Source: JAHRVQ01 sp963976815 (GTDB taxonomy: Bacteria; Pseudomonadota; Gammaproteobacteria; Pseudomonadales; Azotimanducaceae). Taken from it: a DNA stretch of 64,000 bases. The position numbers and the translations under genes are program-made. The notes beneath the pieces were generated by a model. That model was not told where the DNA came from, did not search any database, and saw nothing but the letters and a program-made list of their open reading frames with translations. Positions 43,198 through 51,197 of the stretch are shown piece by piece. The DNA is taken from contig CAXBLU010000008.1 of assembly GCA_963976815.1 (NCBI GenBank), positions 186,001-250,000 of the forward strand. Direction: 5' to 3'. Each line of letters starts with the position of its first letter. The first letter of the stretch is position 1.

Positions 43198-44147
43198 ACA
43201 GGTTCTTCCCGTAAACCGTGATCCAGGCGTAAACCAATTTCATCCATGTTATAGGGTGATAGTTGATAGACGTAGTAGTTAAGCCAATTTGAAAAGAGCA
43301 GATTACCGTGGCTCTTCCAGGTCACCGTTGGTGTTTTGGAAGGGTCATCGTCTGGGAAGTAATTTTCAGGTATTTCTGGCTTAAGACCCGCAGCGATATC
43401 TCGCTCGAATTCATCCTTCAGGCAGTCGGGTTCATATTCAGAATGCCCGGTCACAAATAGCTGACGCCCGTCCTTGCGTTCAAACACATAAACACCCGCG
43501 ATCTTCGATGACGCAATGAGTTCGAGATCCGGGTGGTCTATGATGTCTTCCTCGCGGATTTCTGCATAGCGAGAGTGTGGCGCATCAAACACGTCATCAA
43601 AACCTCGAACCGCCGGTGCTAGTGCGTCAACCAATTGGTGCGGATATACTCCTGATATCTTCTTGCGCAGCACATGTTTGTTAATCTCATAGAGATGATA
43701 CATAGCAGCTTGCACGCCCCAGCAAAGAAATAGGGTTGACGTTACATTGGTGACAGTCCAATCCAGAATACGGGTCATCTGGGGCCAAAAGGATACATCC
43801 TCAAAATCAAGCTGACCCAGAGGAGCACCGGTAATGATCATGCCATCATACTTATTCTTTTGGACCTGCTCGAAGTCCATATAGAAGGTTTCCATGTGTT
43901 CAATTGGGGTGTTCTTTGATGGTTTGTCACTAATGCGCATTAACTCGACGTCAATTTGCAGAGGAGAATTAGCCAGCATCCGAAGAATATGTATCTCGGT
44001 TTCAATCTTCTTGGGCATCAGATTAAGCAGCAGTATTCGTAGGGGGCGAATATCCTGATGCGCAGCATCTGAGGAAGACATACAAAATATGTTCTCCTTC
44101 TTAAGTATCTGTGCTGCTGGTAGACCGTCTGGTATTCGGAGCGGCAT
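43194..44147 (-). CDS. metA: Homoserine O-succinyltransferase
   Basis: This 317-aa enzyme acylates homoserine at the start of methionine synthesis. Catalytic residues are at the E. coli positions: Cys142 (FLCWGVQAA), His235 and Glu237 (TGHSEYE). Residue 111 is Gly (TGAPLG), the form linked to succinyl-CoA use, rather than the Glu of acetyl-CoA users. GGGAGA precedes the ATG by 7 nt. The leader contains a SAM-II aptamer and an intrinsic terminator, so end-product feedback by S-adenosylmethionine is expected. Confidence 0.93.
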   Translation of the reverse strand: MPLRIPDGLPAAQILKKENIFCMSSSDAAHQDIRPLRILLLNLMPKKIETEIHILRMLANSPLQIDVELMRISDKPSKNTPIEHMETFYMDFEQVQKNKYDGMIITGAPLGQLDFEDVSFWPQMTRILDWTVTNVTSTLFLCWGVQAAMYHLYEINKHVLRKKISGVYPHQLVDALAPAVRGFDDVFDAPHSRYAEIREEDIIDHPDLELIASSKIAGVYVFERKDGRQLFVTGHSEYEPDCLKDEFERDIAAGLKPEIPENYFPDDDPSKTPTVTWKSHGNLLFSNWLNYYVYQLSPYNMDEIGLRLDHGLREEPV

Positions 44148-44160
44148 GTACTATTCTCCC

Positions 44161-44199
44161 GGGCAAAAAAAAACCTACTTGCTAAAGTAGGTTTTGCCC
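44161..44199 (-). terminator. Intrinsic terminator in the metA leader (attenuator)
   Basis: On the metA strand an AAAACCTACTT / AAGTAGGTTTT stem with a TAGC loop is extended by GGGC / GCCC and includes nine consecutive T. It ends one base before the metA Shine-Dalgarno (44155-44160), leaving no room for another promoter. It therefore acts inside the metA transcript. Bases 44181-44187 (RNA CUUUAGC) are complementary to GCUAAAG of the aptamer at 44207-44213. Confidence 0.85.
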
Positions 44200-44203
44200 T
44201 TGA

Positions 44204-44256
44204 CCTCTTTAGCGGTATTTATAAAGCGCCCGCAAGCTGATGTTCAAATCGGCGCT
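44204..44256 (-). promoter_or_regulatory. SAM-II (metA-type) riboswitch aptamer
   Basis: Read on the minus strand, the RNA opens with the stem AGCGCC / GGCGCU. Its loop starts GAUUUGAAC and contains CUUGC. The tail reads AUAAAUACC, then GCUAAAGAGG. These elements, in this order and spacing, match the crystallised SAM-II metX aptamer as I remember it: GAUUUAAC, UUGC, AUAAAU, GCUAAAAAGG. SAM-II forms an H-type pseudoknot around S-adenosylmethionine. It lies 108 nt ahead of the metA start codon on the same strand. Confidence 0.88.
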
Positions 44257-44261
44257 GGGGC

Positions 44262-44291
44262 ATTATAAGACCTGCTAACCATATTTGTCAC
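44262..44291 (-). promoter_or_regulatory. Sigma70 promoter of metA
   Basis: A perfect TATAAT (44267-44262, minus strand) is preceded by GTGACA (44291-44286) with an 18-nt spacer. Transcription would start about 6-7 nt downstream, at the first base of the SAM-II stem (44256). The -35 box overlaps the stop codon of the upstream SDR gene. Confidence 0.7.
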
Positions 44292-45061
44292 ATAGAATCC
44301 CGACCAAATTGAGCTTGGAGTCGCTTCATGCCGCTGATCCATCGATCATAATCGGTGGTTTTGCGTTGCATGTAGGTCAAAACTTCCGGATGGGGCAGGA
44401 TCAAGAATTTTTCAGACTTCATCGTTTCCATCACTGAATCACACAGCTGCTCTGGCTCCATCATCCCGTCAATTCCGGCGACACCGCCGTTTTTTGTGTT
44501 AGCGGTCATTGCGGTACGGACGGCCTGGGGGCACAGGGCTGAAACTTTAATACCCCGATCACCGTAGGTCACCGCTAGCCATTCAGCGTAGGCCACCGCC
44601 GCATGTTTTGTCACGGCATAGGGCGCGCTACCTATCTGGGTCAGGAGACCAGCCGCGGAGGCAGTGTTTATGATGTAGCCGTCACCACGACGAAGCATGT
44701 CCGGCAGGGCAGCCCGGGTGGCATAAATATGGGCCATGACATTTATTTCCCAGATCCTCTGCCAGTCCTCATTGGCTGTTTCAGGGCCACCACCAACACC
44801 AATTCCGGCATTGTTACAAAGCAGGTCAATCTGGCCATGGTTAGATTCTGCGGTCCTGATGAGGTGTTGAACCTCAGCTTCCTTCGAAACATCGGTTTTG
44901 ATTGCCGTAACCCCAAGCTCCGCAGCAACTTCTTCCAGAGCCGGATTCACGTCCGCAATAATCACGTGGGCTGCGCCTTCTTGCATAAATCGGGCGGCCA
45001 TGGCTTTGCCGATGCCACTGGCGCCGCCTGTAATCACTGCAATCTTGTTTTTGATGTCCAT
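44288..45061 (-). CDS. SDR family oxidoreductase
   Basis: This 257-aa classical SDR has TGGASGIGKA (residues 11-20), NNAGIGVGGG, Ser135 and Tyr148-x3-Lys152 (YAVTK), with a C-terminal extension (TTDYDRWISGMKRLQAQ) seen in SDRs related to acetoin or steroid dehydrogenases. The substrate is unknown. It precedes metA on the same strand, but metA has its own promoter overlapping this stop, so the two are probably regulated separately. Confidence 0.85.
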   Translation of the reverse strand: MDIKNKIAVITGGASGIGKAMAARFMQEGAAHVIIADVNPALEEVAAELGVTAIKTDVSKEAEVQHLIRTAESNHGQIDLLCNNAGIGVGGGPETANEDWQRIWEINVMAHIYATRAALPDMLRRGDGYIINTASAAGLLTQIGSAPYAVTKHAAVAYAEWLAVTYGDRGIKVSALCPQAVRTAMTANTKNGGVAGIDGMMEPEQLCDSVMETMKSEKFLILPHPEVLTYMQRKTTDYDRWISGMKRLQAQFGRDSM

Positions 45062-45292
45062 ATTGAGCTCCGTAAAAAGAATTGCCGCAGACTCGCATAT
45101 TTGAGGAGCAAGGGAAAGAAGCGGCGTTCTTACAACGGATAGAAATAAGCACAGGGCTGCTTGTTACAACTATGGTTAGATATCATCCGCTACTTGCATG
45201 AGATTCTCATTAGGAGGATTATCCGGTCGTCACGTTCGGCATAGCAGTTCTAGAGGGGATGCCGGCCTACAACTATTCAACTTAAGGGTGTT

Positions 45293-47155
45293 ATGGACGA
45301 GCCAAGATTTGCCTCAGAGCTACCCAGCGAGGCAACCGGCGAAACTGTTTCTGAAAATAATGACCTTGTCTTCGAACTAGATGACGCAGCCCAGTGTCTG
45401 TGGATCAACGATCGAGTCAAACAGGTTTTTGGGGATGTTCGTGGTAAACATATTGAAGAGATTTTTTCGGACGAGCCTGCGATTATCGAGAGATTTCAGC
45501 AAATCCGAAACGGCCGCGAATTCATCTATTTTGAGGTGCCCAACAAACACACCTGGCTAATTCAAGGTATCCGAGACAATGGCCTGCTGTCCGGAGCTGT
45601 GATCACCGCTCAACCATCCAAGACCGCCGAATACCAAATCCTGCCACCATCATCCTGGATCTATGATCTGCTTTCAAACGAGCTTGCTTTGGCACCGCAG
45701 CTGGCTGCCTTGCTGGGCTTTAATGGTTCAACTTTGAAGTTAGAAGATGCGCGACGGCAAAGACCCAAGGAAATAGGGTTGCTGGTTTCGGGCTGCCGGA
45801 GATTGTTTCTCGGCGAGGCCGACTTTTTTCTCGAAGAATTTCAACTTGAGGATGCTCAGGGTTCAATCCGTTGGTTCTGCGTGCGAGGACAGGTCGCTGT
45901 TAGAACCTCTAAAGGGCATATTGTCGGTCTCAATGGTTCCATCGAAGACGTTACCGCCCGGGTGCTCGACAAGCAGGACCGCCAGGCCCTCGAACTGAAG
46001 ATGCTCAGGTTTCAAAAAATGGAAGCCATCGGTGAACTAGCTGGTGGTATCGCCCATGATTTTAACAATATTCTCACCAGCGTCATGGGGTATACGGAGC
46101 TCGCGTTGATGGAGACCCCAGACTCATCAGCAAAGCTTTCAACCTATCTTCAAGAGATCTATCAGGGCGGACGCCGGGCCCGAGAGCTCGTCGCCAAAAT
46201 GCTGACCTTTAGTCGATCTGATAAAAGTGAACCCCAGAACTTCGACCTAATGCTCGAAGTAAAAGACATAGTGCGCATGCTCAGGGCGTCTTTACCCAGT
46301 TCAATCGAAATTCGAATCGATATAGATGAAGGACTTCCCGAGGTCTATATCGATCGACAATTCCTCCAACAGCTCATGATGAACATGTGTATTAACGCAA
46401 GGGATGCCATGCCCGACGGGGGAATCATCCAATTACGCGGTCGGCCCAGAACCGTAAAACGCGTTCATTGTGATTCCTGTCACGCCGAATTTGCAGGGGA
46501 ATTTGTTGAGCTGTCGATAGAGGACACCGGCACAGGTATCCCATCTGATCTGCTAGAACGTATTTTTGAACCCTATGTATCAACCAAACACGATGGCTCG
46601 GGAATGGGTCTCGCTATGGTTCATGGCATTATGCATCGGCAGGGCGGTCACATTAAGGTCGATTCATTGATGAATGATGGGACCGAGTTCAGGTTCTTCC
46701 TTAAACCCGCTGACTCGATGGGTATCGCCTCTCCCGAGAAGCCGTTTACCGATATCCAACCAACCCGGCTTGAGGACAAACATATCCTGGTGATCGACGA
46801 CGAGGTTTCCCTTGTCTATTTTATTAGAGAATTGCTGCAACGAAAGGGTTACCAGGTCAGTGTTGCTTCCGATAGTCACGAAGCATGGGATCTATTTAGC
46901 GCCGCACCCCATGAGTTTGACATGGTGGTCACTGACCAGACCATGCCGGGCTTAAGTGGGGTTCAACTGGCGGGTAAAATGATTACCCTTCGGCCTGACA
47001 TACCCATCATGCTCTGCACTGGCTATAGCGATGTAGTGGATGAAACCAATATTGCCCAGTACGGCATTCAGGCATTTATGCCAAAGCCTCTAGACAGCAA
47101 AGAATTTCTTCAAAGCGTTGAAGAACTGTTAGCCAATAGTGTTCGCTTAAAATAG
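45293..47155 (+). CDS. Hybrid sensor histidine kinase with receiver domain
   Basis: This 620-aa protein has two PAS-like sensor segments (about residues 25-105 and 125-225) and a HisKA phosphoacceptor helix with His255 (GGIAHDFNNIL). An HATPase domain (NMCINARDAMPDGG, DTGTGI, GSGMGLAMVHGI) and a C-terminal receiver with Asp548 (VVTDQTMPG) follow. The HATPase lid carries HCDSCHAEF, a Cys pair that might bind metal. No membrane helices, so it senses in the cytoplasm. No partner regulator is adjacent; phosphotransfer may be internal. Confidence 0.88.
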   Translation: MDEPRFASELPSEATGETVSENNDLVFELDDAAQCLWINDRVKQVFGDVRGKHIEEIFSDEPAIIERFQQIRNGREFIYFEVPNKHTWLIQGIRDNGLLSGAVITAQPSKTAEYQILPPSSWIYDLLSNELALAPQLAALLGFNGSTLKLEDARRQRPKEIGLLVSGCRRLFLGEADFFLEEFQLEDAQGSIRWFCVRGQVAVRTSKGHIVGLNGSIEDVTARVLDKQDRQALELKMLRFQKMEAIGELAGGIAHDFNNILTSVMGYTELALMETPDSSAKLSTYLQEIYQGGRRARELVAKMLTFSRSDKSEPQNFDLMLEVKDIVRMLRASLPSSIEIRIDIDEGLPEVYIDRQFLQQLMMNMCINARDAMPDGGIIQLRGRPRTVKRVHCDSCHAEFAGEFVELSIEDTGTGIPSDLLERIFEPYVSTKHDGSGMGLAMVHGIMHRQGGHIKVDSLMNDGTEFRFFLKPADSMGIASPEKPFTDIQPTRLEDKHILVIDDEVSLVYFIRELLQRKGYQVSVASDSHEAWDLFSAAPHEFDMVVTDQTMPGLSGVQLAGKMITLRPDIPIMLCTGYSDVVDETNIAQYGIQAFMPKPLDSKEFLQSVEELLANSVRLK

Positions 47156-47800
47156 GCCCAATACTTCATCTGGTGTCGTCACCACGCTGTGAGCACCCGC
47201 GTTTACCAGTTCTTCACGATCTCTAAATCCCCAGAGTGCTCCTATACCAATCATTCCAGCTGCATTGGCTGTTTCTATATCAACAGCGGTATCTCCGATA
47301 AGCGCAACCTCGCCTGGCACCATGTTGAGATGCTTGACCAGGCTTAGTGCCCCAGCGGGGTCGGGTTTATGGGCGATCGTTTTGCTGTATCCCTGAACAG
47401 CGACAAATGTGTCTTCTGGGAAAAAATGGTCAATACAACGTTGGACAAATGGATGATCCTTATTTGACAGTACGGCAATTGGGATCTGTTGGGTTTTTAA
47501 GTTCGCCACCAGTTCGGTTATGCCGTCATAGATTGTTACATCCTTGTCCCAGTTTGATTGATAGTCGCCTTGTTGACGCTGTAATACTCGCTCGATAATC
47601 GTTTCATTTTGCATATCCTCGGGCAAACATCTGACAACACACCGACGAGCACCATCGCCGATAAAATGACGATAAGCGTCGATCGGGTGAGTCGGAAACC
47701 CTTCCTCAGCAAGTACACGGTTGAAACAGTTGCCTAGACTGACGAGAGTGTTGAGTAGTGTGCCATCCAGATCAAAGAGTAGAGCTTTACAGTTAATCAT
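47147..47800 (-). CDS. gph: HAD hydrolase, phosphoglycolate phosphatase-like
   Basis: This 217-aa HAD phosphatase has motif I FDLDGTLLNT, motif II LSNK, a Lys in AHKPDPAG and motif IV IGDTAVDIETANAAG, matching Gph-type enzymes that dephosphorylate 2-phosphoglycolate. Phosphonoacetaldehyde or pyrophosphate hydrolases are close relatives, so the substrate is only probable. The ATG at 47800 is chosen over a TTG at 47809; it overlaps the GST stop by 8 nt. Its 3' end overlaps the kinase gene by 9 nt. Confidence 0.8.
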   Translation of the reverse strand: MINCKALLFDLDGTLLNTLVSLGNCFNRVLAEEGFPTHPIDAYRHFIGDGARRCVVRCLPEDMQNETIIERVLQRQQGDYQSNWDKDVTIYDGITELVANLKTQQIPIAVLSNKDHPFVQRCIDHFFPEDTFVAVQGYSKTIAHKPDPAGALSLVKHLNMVPGEVALIGDTAVDIETANAAGMIGIGALWGFRDREELVNAGAHSVVTTPDEVLGLF

Positions 47801-48395
47801 TAATCGCAATATACCTGGGTTGAGCTTCTACCCTGGTGATCCAGGCTCGAATGTGGGGATAATTGTCTAAGGCAAAACCCCCTTCATGGCAGACGTGTGT
47901 ATAGGCGAACAGTGCAATATCAGCAATGGAGTAATGCTCAACAAAAAAGTCCTGCTGGCTTAAGTGTTGTTCCATCACCTTTAGCGCCTGATAGCCTGCG
48001 GCTTGTTTAGTCTCGATTTCGGATGCATATTTTTCACCAGCGCCGAGGATTTTGATCCAATACCTGGGTGTCGCAATATTCGGTTCATGGCTATATTGTT
48101 CAAACCCAAACCATTGCATTACAAGCGCCTGGGTAAAAGGGTCAGTAGGTAAATAGGCGCTGTCTCTGGCCATGTACCAGAGTATCGCATTGCTCTCCGC
48201 CAAATACTGACCAGAGCCAAGCTCGAAGGTTGGGACCTTGCCATTAGGATTAATACGCAGAAATTCTTCAGTTCGGGATTCACCTTTAGTGATATCAATT
48301 TCTACAGTCTCCAGGGGTAGTTGCAGCTGGGACATCAATAACCGAACTTTGTAACAGTTACCAGAATCTGCCATCTGGTATAATCGATATGTCAT
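47793..48395 (-). CDS. Glutathione S-transferase family protein
   Basis: The 200-aa protein has an N-terminal thioredoxin-like domain (YRLYQMADSGNCYKVRLLM, then NPNGKVPTFEL and AESNAILWYMA, the glutathione-binding cis-Pro and Glu-Ser parts) and an all-helical C-terminal domain (YSIADIALFAYTHV). It would conjugate or reduce with glutathione, supplied in reduced form by Gor. The substrate is unknown. It overlaps gph by 8 nt. Confidence 0.85.
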   Translation of the reverse strand: MTYRLYQMADSGNCYKVRLLMSQLQLPLETVEIDITKGESRTEEFLRINPNGKVPTFELGSGQYLAESNAILWYMARDSAYLPTDPFTQALVMQWFGFEQYSHEPNIATPRYWIKILGAGEKYASEIETKQAAGYQALKVMEQHLSQQDFFVEHYSIADIALFAYTHVCHEGGFALDNYPHIRAWITRVEAQPRYIAIND

Positions 48396-48415
48396 TTTTT
48401 AACTCCTGCTTTTCC

Positions 48416-48853
48416 CTAATTAGGTGTCTCCAGATCATTGTCCTGGTTTAAAAGCAGCGCCAGCTGATTTTTGATCTCGTATAGATCCAACTGCCTGGCA
48501 CTTATCTGGTGCTTTAGTGTGTGTGCTATTTCTGAACCGATGATGGGTTCATTTCGTCCCTTAGGTTGGTCGGGTAGATGGTAGTAACCCAATACGGACT
48601 GTAAGACCTCTAATATCTGATCGACTACGCTATGTTGATGCAATGAGAAGATGGCACGCCTAAGTGACGATGTCTGATCTGGGAACTGTACCTCCAAGCC
48701 CGACACCTCAATTGCAAGTTTACTTAGCCTGTACTGGATATCGGGGTCATCGCTTAGATTTTGTTCCGCAATGATAAGCTCAAGGTCACTTAACCAACGC
48801 TTTAGCTCGTTGACGCCATTGATCGGTTCATCGCTAGTGAGGTGCTGATTCAT
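48416..48853 (-). CDS. Hypothetical protein coupled to the DnaJ gene
   Basis: A 145-aa, mainly helical, acidic protein with no recognisable motif, signal peptide or membrane segment. Its ATG overlaps the stop of the DnaJ-like gene by 4 nt, which suggests joint translation and perhaps a physical link. It is followed after 20 nt by the GST gene. I cannot assign a function. Confidence 0.7.
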   Translation of the reverse strand: MNQHLTSDEPINGVNELKRWLSDLELIIAEQNLSDDPDIQYRLSKLAIEVSGLEVQFPDQTSSLRRAIFSLHQHSVVDQILEVLQSVLGYYHLPDQPKGRNEPIIGSEIAHTLKHQISARQLDLYEIKNQLALLLNQDNDLETPN

Positions 48854-49323
48854 TTTTTAAGTAGCAGGTCTTTAGCTTCGTTAACCTGTGCAGCTAGATA
48901 GGTTGTGCCACCCTGGTCCGGATGCAGTTTCTGAATGATTCTTCTATGCGCCTGTTTTATTTCTTCTGGACTTGCTCCCGGCTGCAGGCCGAGGATTTCC
49001 AGCGCCTTGGAATGAGTCATCGACCCGCTGGATTGTCTTCCCGGTACAAACATACTCCGGATCCGGTTAATCATGGTGCCGATACCCCAGAGTTTTCCGC
49101 CCCACTTAAGCATTGGACCAATAAAGGGAAGGGTGGTACCAACCAGAACAAATAACCAATGAAGACGCCCGGTTAAGCCAAGGACGACCATTGCAATTCC
49201 AACCAGTGATGCGAGGTATAGAACAAAGAAACCTCGAAGCGTCAGCGGTTTACTGGCAAATACGATACGCAGTGCCGCAAAAACAATAACTGCAATCACC
49301 AATGCGACGGTAATGAATAACAT
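48850..49323 (-). CDS. Membrane-anchored DnaJ-domain protein
   Basis: This 157-aa protein has two or three N-terminal hydrophobic segments (LFITVALVIAVIVFAAL, FFVLYLASLVGIAMVVLGL, WLFVLVGTTLPFIG). A C-terminal J domain (about residues 103-157) follows, with the HPD motif in IQKLHPDQGGT. The layout resembles Pam18/Tim14-like J proteins that recruit DnaK to the inner membrane. The client is unknown. The J domain ends at the C-terminus, with no substrate-binding domain. Confidence 0.82.
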   Translation of the reverse strand: MLFITVALVIAVIVFAALRIVFASKPLTLRGFFVLYLASLVGIAMVVLGLTGRLHWLFVLVGTTLPFIGPMLKWGGKLWGIGTMINRIRSMFVPGRQSSGSMTHSKALEILGLQPGASPEEIKQAHRRIIQKLHPDQGGTTYLAAQVNEAKDLLLKK

Positions 49324-49398
49324 GGTTGCTTCTCTTCCTTCTTGTGCCTGATTCGTTGTTTGATTACCGTAGGATCAACTAGATTAGGGGTTTTCCAG

Positions 49399-50337
49399 AT
49401 GTCTCGCAATGAATCCAGCAGAAAGCTGGTGGTAGCTATATCGAGTAGCGCGCTATTCGATCTTACCGCCGGTGATGCTATCTATCGCGAGGAAGGCGTT
49501 GAGGCCTACTCCGCCCATCAGATAGAGCATGAAACCGAGATTCTAGCCCCCGGCGATGCCTTTGGCCTGGTTCGAAAACTGCTGGATATTAATTTGTTGG
49601 TCGAGGGGGGTGGCGCGGTAGAAGTCATTTTGCTCTCGCGCAATACGGCAGACACAGGATTACGGGTATTCAATTCAATTCAACATTACGATCTCCCTAT
49701 CATTCGCGCGGCCTTCACCGGTGGCGCTCCACCTTATCGATATATGACTCCTTTTGGTTGCCATCTTTTTCTTTCAACCAATGCAAACGATGTTAGAGAG
49801 GCGCTGCAAAATGGTTCTGCTGCGGCGAGTATTCTGCCGAGTAAACGCCAAAAACTACCCACCGGTGACAGTCTGAAGTTTGCATTTGACGGGGATGCTG
49901 TACTGTTTTCTGACGAGGCGGAAAGAATTTATCAGGAACAAGGACTGGCGGCCTTTGCCAAGAATGAATCCGCTGCGGCCAATACACCCCTGGCGGGTGG
50001 TCCTTTTAAACCGTTCTTAGCCGCCCTGCATGATTTGCAAAGTGAGTTCCCGAGGGGGCAAAGCCCAATTAGAACCGCCCTTGTCACTGCCCGGTCGGCT
50101 CCTGCCCATGAACGGGTCATCAAGACTCTAAGGGACTGGAATATCCGACTCGACGAATCTTTATTTTTAGGAGGTATGAAGAAGAGTGAGTTCTTAAAAG
50201 CCTACGATGCGGATGTATTCTTCGATGATCAGGCAGAACACTGTGCCCATGCTAGTGAGGTGGTCGCCACTGGCCATGTGCTCCATGGGGTTACCAATCA
50301 ATTAAAAGAAGGCAACCTTGATACCGACGCTAAATAG
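49399..50337 (+). CDS. 5'-nucleotidase (cytosolic 5'-nucleotidase I family)
   Basis: This 312-aa protein matches the NT5C1-like 5'-nucleotidase family: VAISSSALFDLTAGDAIYREEG at the N-terminus (HAD-like motif I with Asp), LLSRNTADTGLRVFNSIQHY, AFTGGAPPYRYM, FAFDGDAVLFSDEAE and a late DVFFDDQAEHC. It would dephosphorylate nucleoside monophosphates. ATG 49399 with an upstream AGGGG is preferred over 49342. The 3' end overlaps the convergent TauE/SafE gene by 36 nt. Confidence 0.82.
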   Translation: MSRNESSRKLVVAISSSALFDLTAGDAIYREEGVEAYSAHQIEHETEILAPGDAFGLVRKLLDINLLVEGGGAVEVILLSRNTADTGLRVFNSIQHYDLPIIRAAFTGGAPPYRYMTPFGCHLFLSTNANDVREALQNGSAAASILPSKRQKLPTGDSLKFAFDGDAVLFSDEAERIYQEQGLAAFAKNESAAANTPLAGGPFKPFLAALHDLQSEFPRGQSPIRTALVTARSAPAHERVIKTLRDWNIRLDESLFLGGMKKSEFLKAYDADVFFDDQAEHCAHASEVVATGHVLHGVTNQLKEGNLDTDAK

Positions 50338-51072
50338 CATTGAGGCAAGTATTGGGCGCAACACGCGATCAGGAATACGTCTACCGATCTTAGCACCGAG
50401 ATGAACCGCTGGTAGCGACCCCAGTAGCAGTGAGCCGAGTAGCAAGAAGTCAACATTTCCCAGGTAGAGATGACCCAGACCAGCAAACAATGTGAGGGGG
50501 ACCGCATGGGCAATATCCGTTCCGACAACCTTCACGCCCCTCAGGAGCGGATAGAACACCATTAACAGAGCCGTGGCGATAGCGCCTGCGCCAACGGAGG
50601 ACAAGGTCACAATCAAGCCCAGGACAGCTCCCATCACCGGGGTTGCCCAACGTACCCGTTGTTCGTTGAAGTTTAATTTTTGACTCACCAGTTCTGTCAG
50701 ATAGTTTCTGAATATGATGGCGAAGGAGGTGAGAATTAGAGTAATACCCAACACCGTGGAGATGATACCTGCGTAGTGTTCCGGTGCTTCAAACCAGTTA
50801 TCCAGCATGTAAATGGCAAAAGCACTGGCGGGCAAACTGCCTATTCCAAGTAAGAAGACCAGGTCCCAGCGCACCGACTTCTGAACTGCGTGGGTAACAA
50901 CCCCTCCGGTTTTGGTGATTGCGGCATACAGGAGGTCCGTTCCAACGGCGATATGGAGGGGAAATCCAAAGGCGAGGAGCAACGGCGTCATAATTGAACC
51001 GCCGCCGACACCGGTGATACCAATGGCCAGGCCAACGGTTGCGCCGGCTATGATATAGAGAAGAAAGTCCAA
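50302..51072 (-). CDS. TauE/SafE family membrane permease
   Basis: The 256-aa protein has about eight membrane helices and the duplicated TauE/SafE pattern: GLAIGITGVGGGSIMTPLLL near the N-terminus and GLIVTLSSVGAGAIATALL in the second half. The family exports sulfite or sulfoacetate or moves other organic anions. Being next to cysB and near cysH, a sulfur-anion substrate is a reasonable inference. Confidence 0.85.
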   Translation of the reverse strand: MDFLLYIIAGATVGLAIGITGVGGGSIMTPLLLAFGFPLHIAVGTDLLYAAITKTGGVVTHAVQKSVRWDLVFLLGIGSLPASAFAIYMLDNWFEAPEHYAGIISTVLGITLILTSFAIIFRNYLTELVSQKLNFNEQRVRWATPVMGAVLGLIVTLSSVGAGAIATALLMVFYPLLRGVKVVGTDIAHAVPLTLFAGLGHLYLGNVDFLLLGSLLLGSLPAVHLGAKIGRRIPDRVLRPILASMLFSVGIKVAFF

Positions 51073-51197
51073 GGTGGGGTAGGCCAGTAGGGTTTTGAAG
51101 TTGTAAACTTAGAGGAAAGTATCTATTCTGGAAAAGAATATTTGCTCATATTTTTAGACCGATTGCGAATATCTTTCTTAAGAGAGGATCGTATGCC

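Noticed and set aside
44603..45142. 179-codon plus-strand ORF opposite the SDR before metA
   Set aside because: It is the antisense of a clear SDR with all catalytic motifs.
45184..45292. AGGAGG at 45214 upstream of the histidine kinase
   Set aside because: No start codon lies within a usable distance; the kinase ATG is over 70 nt away.
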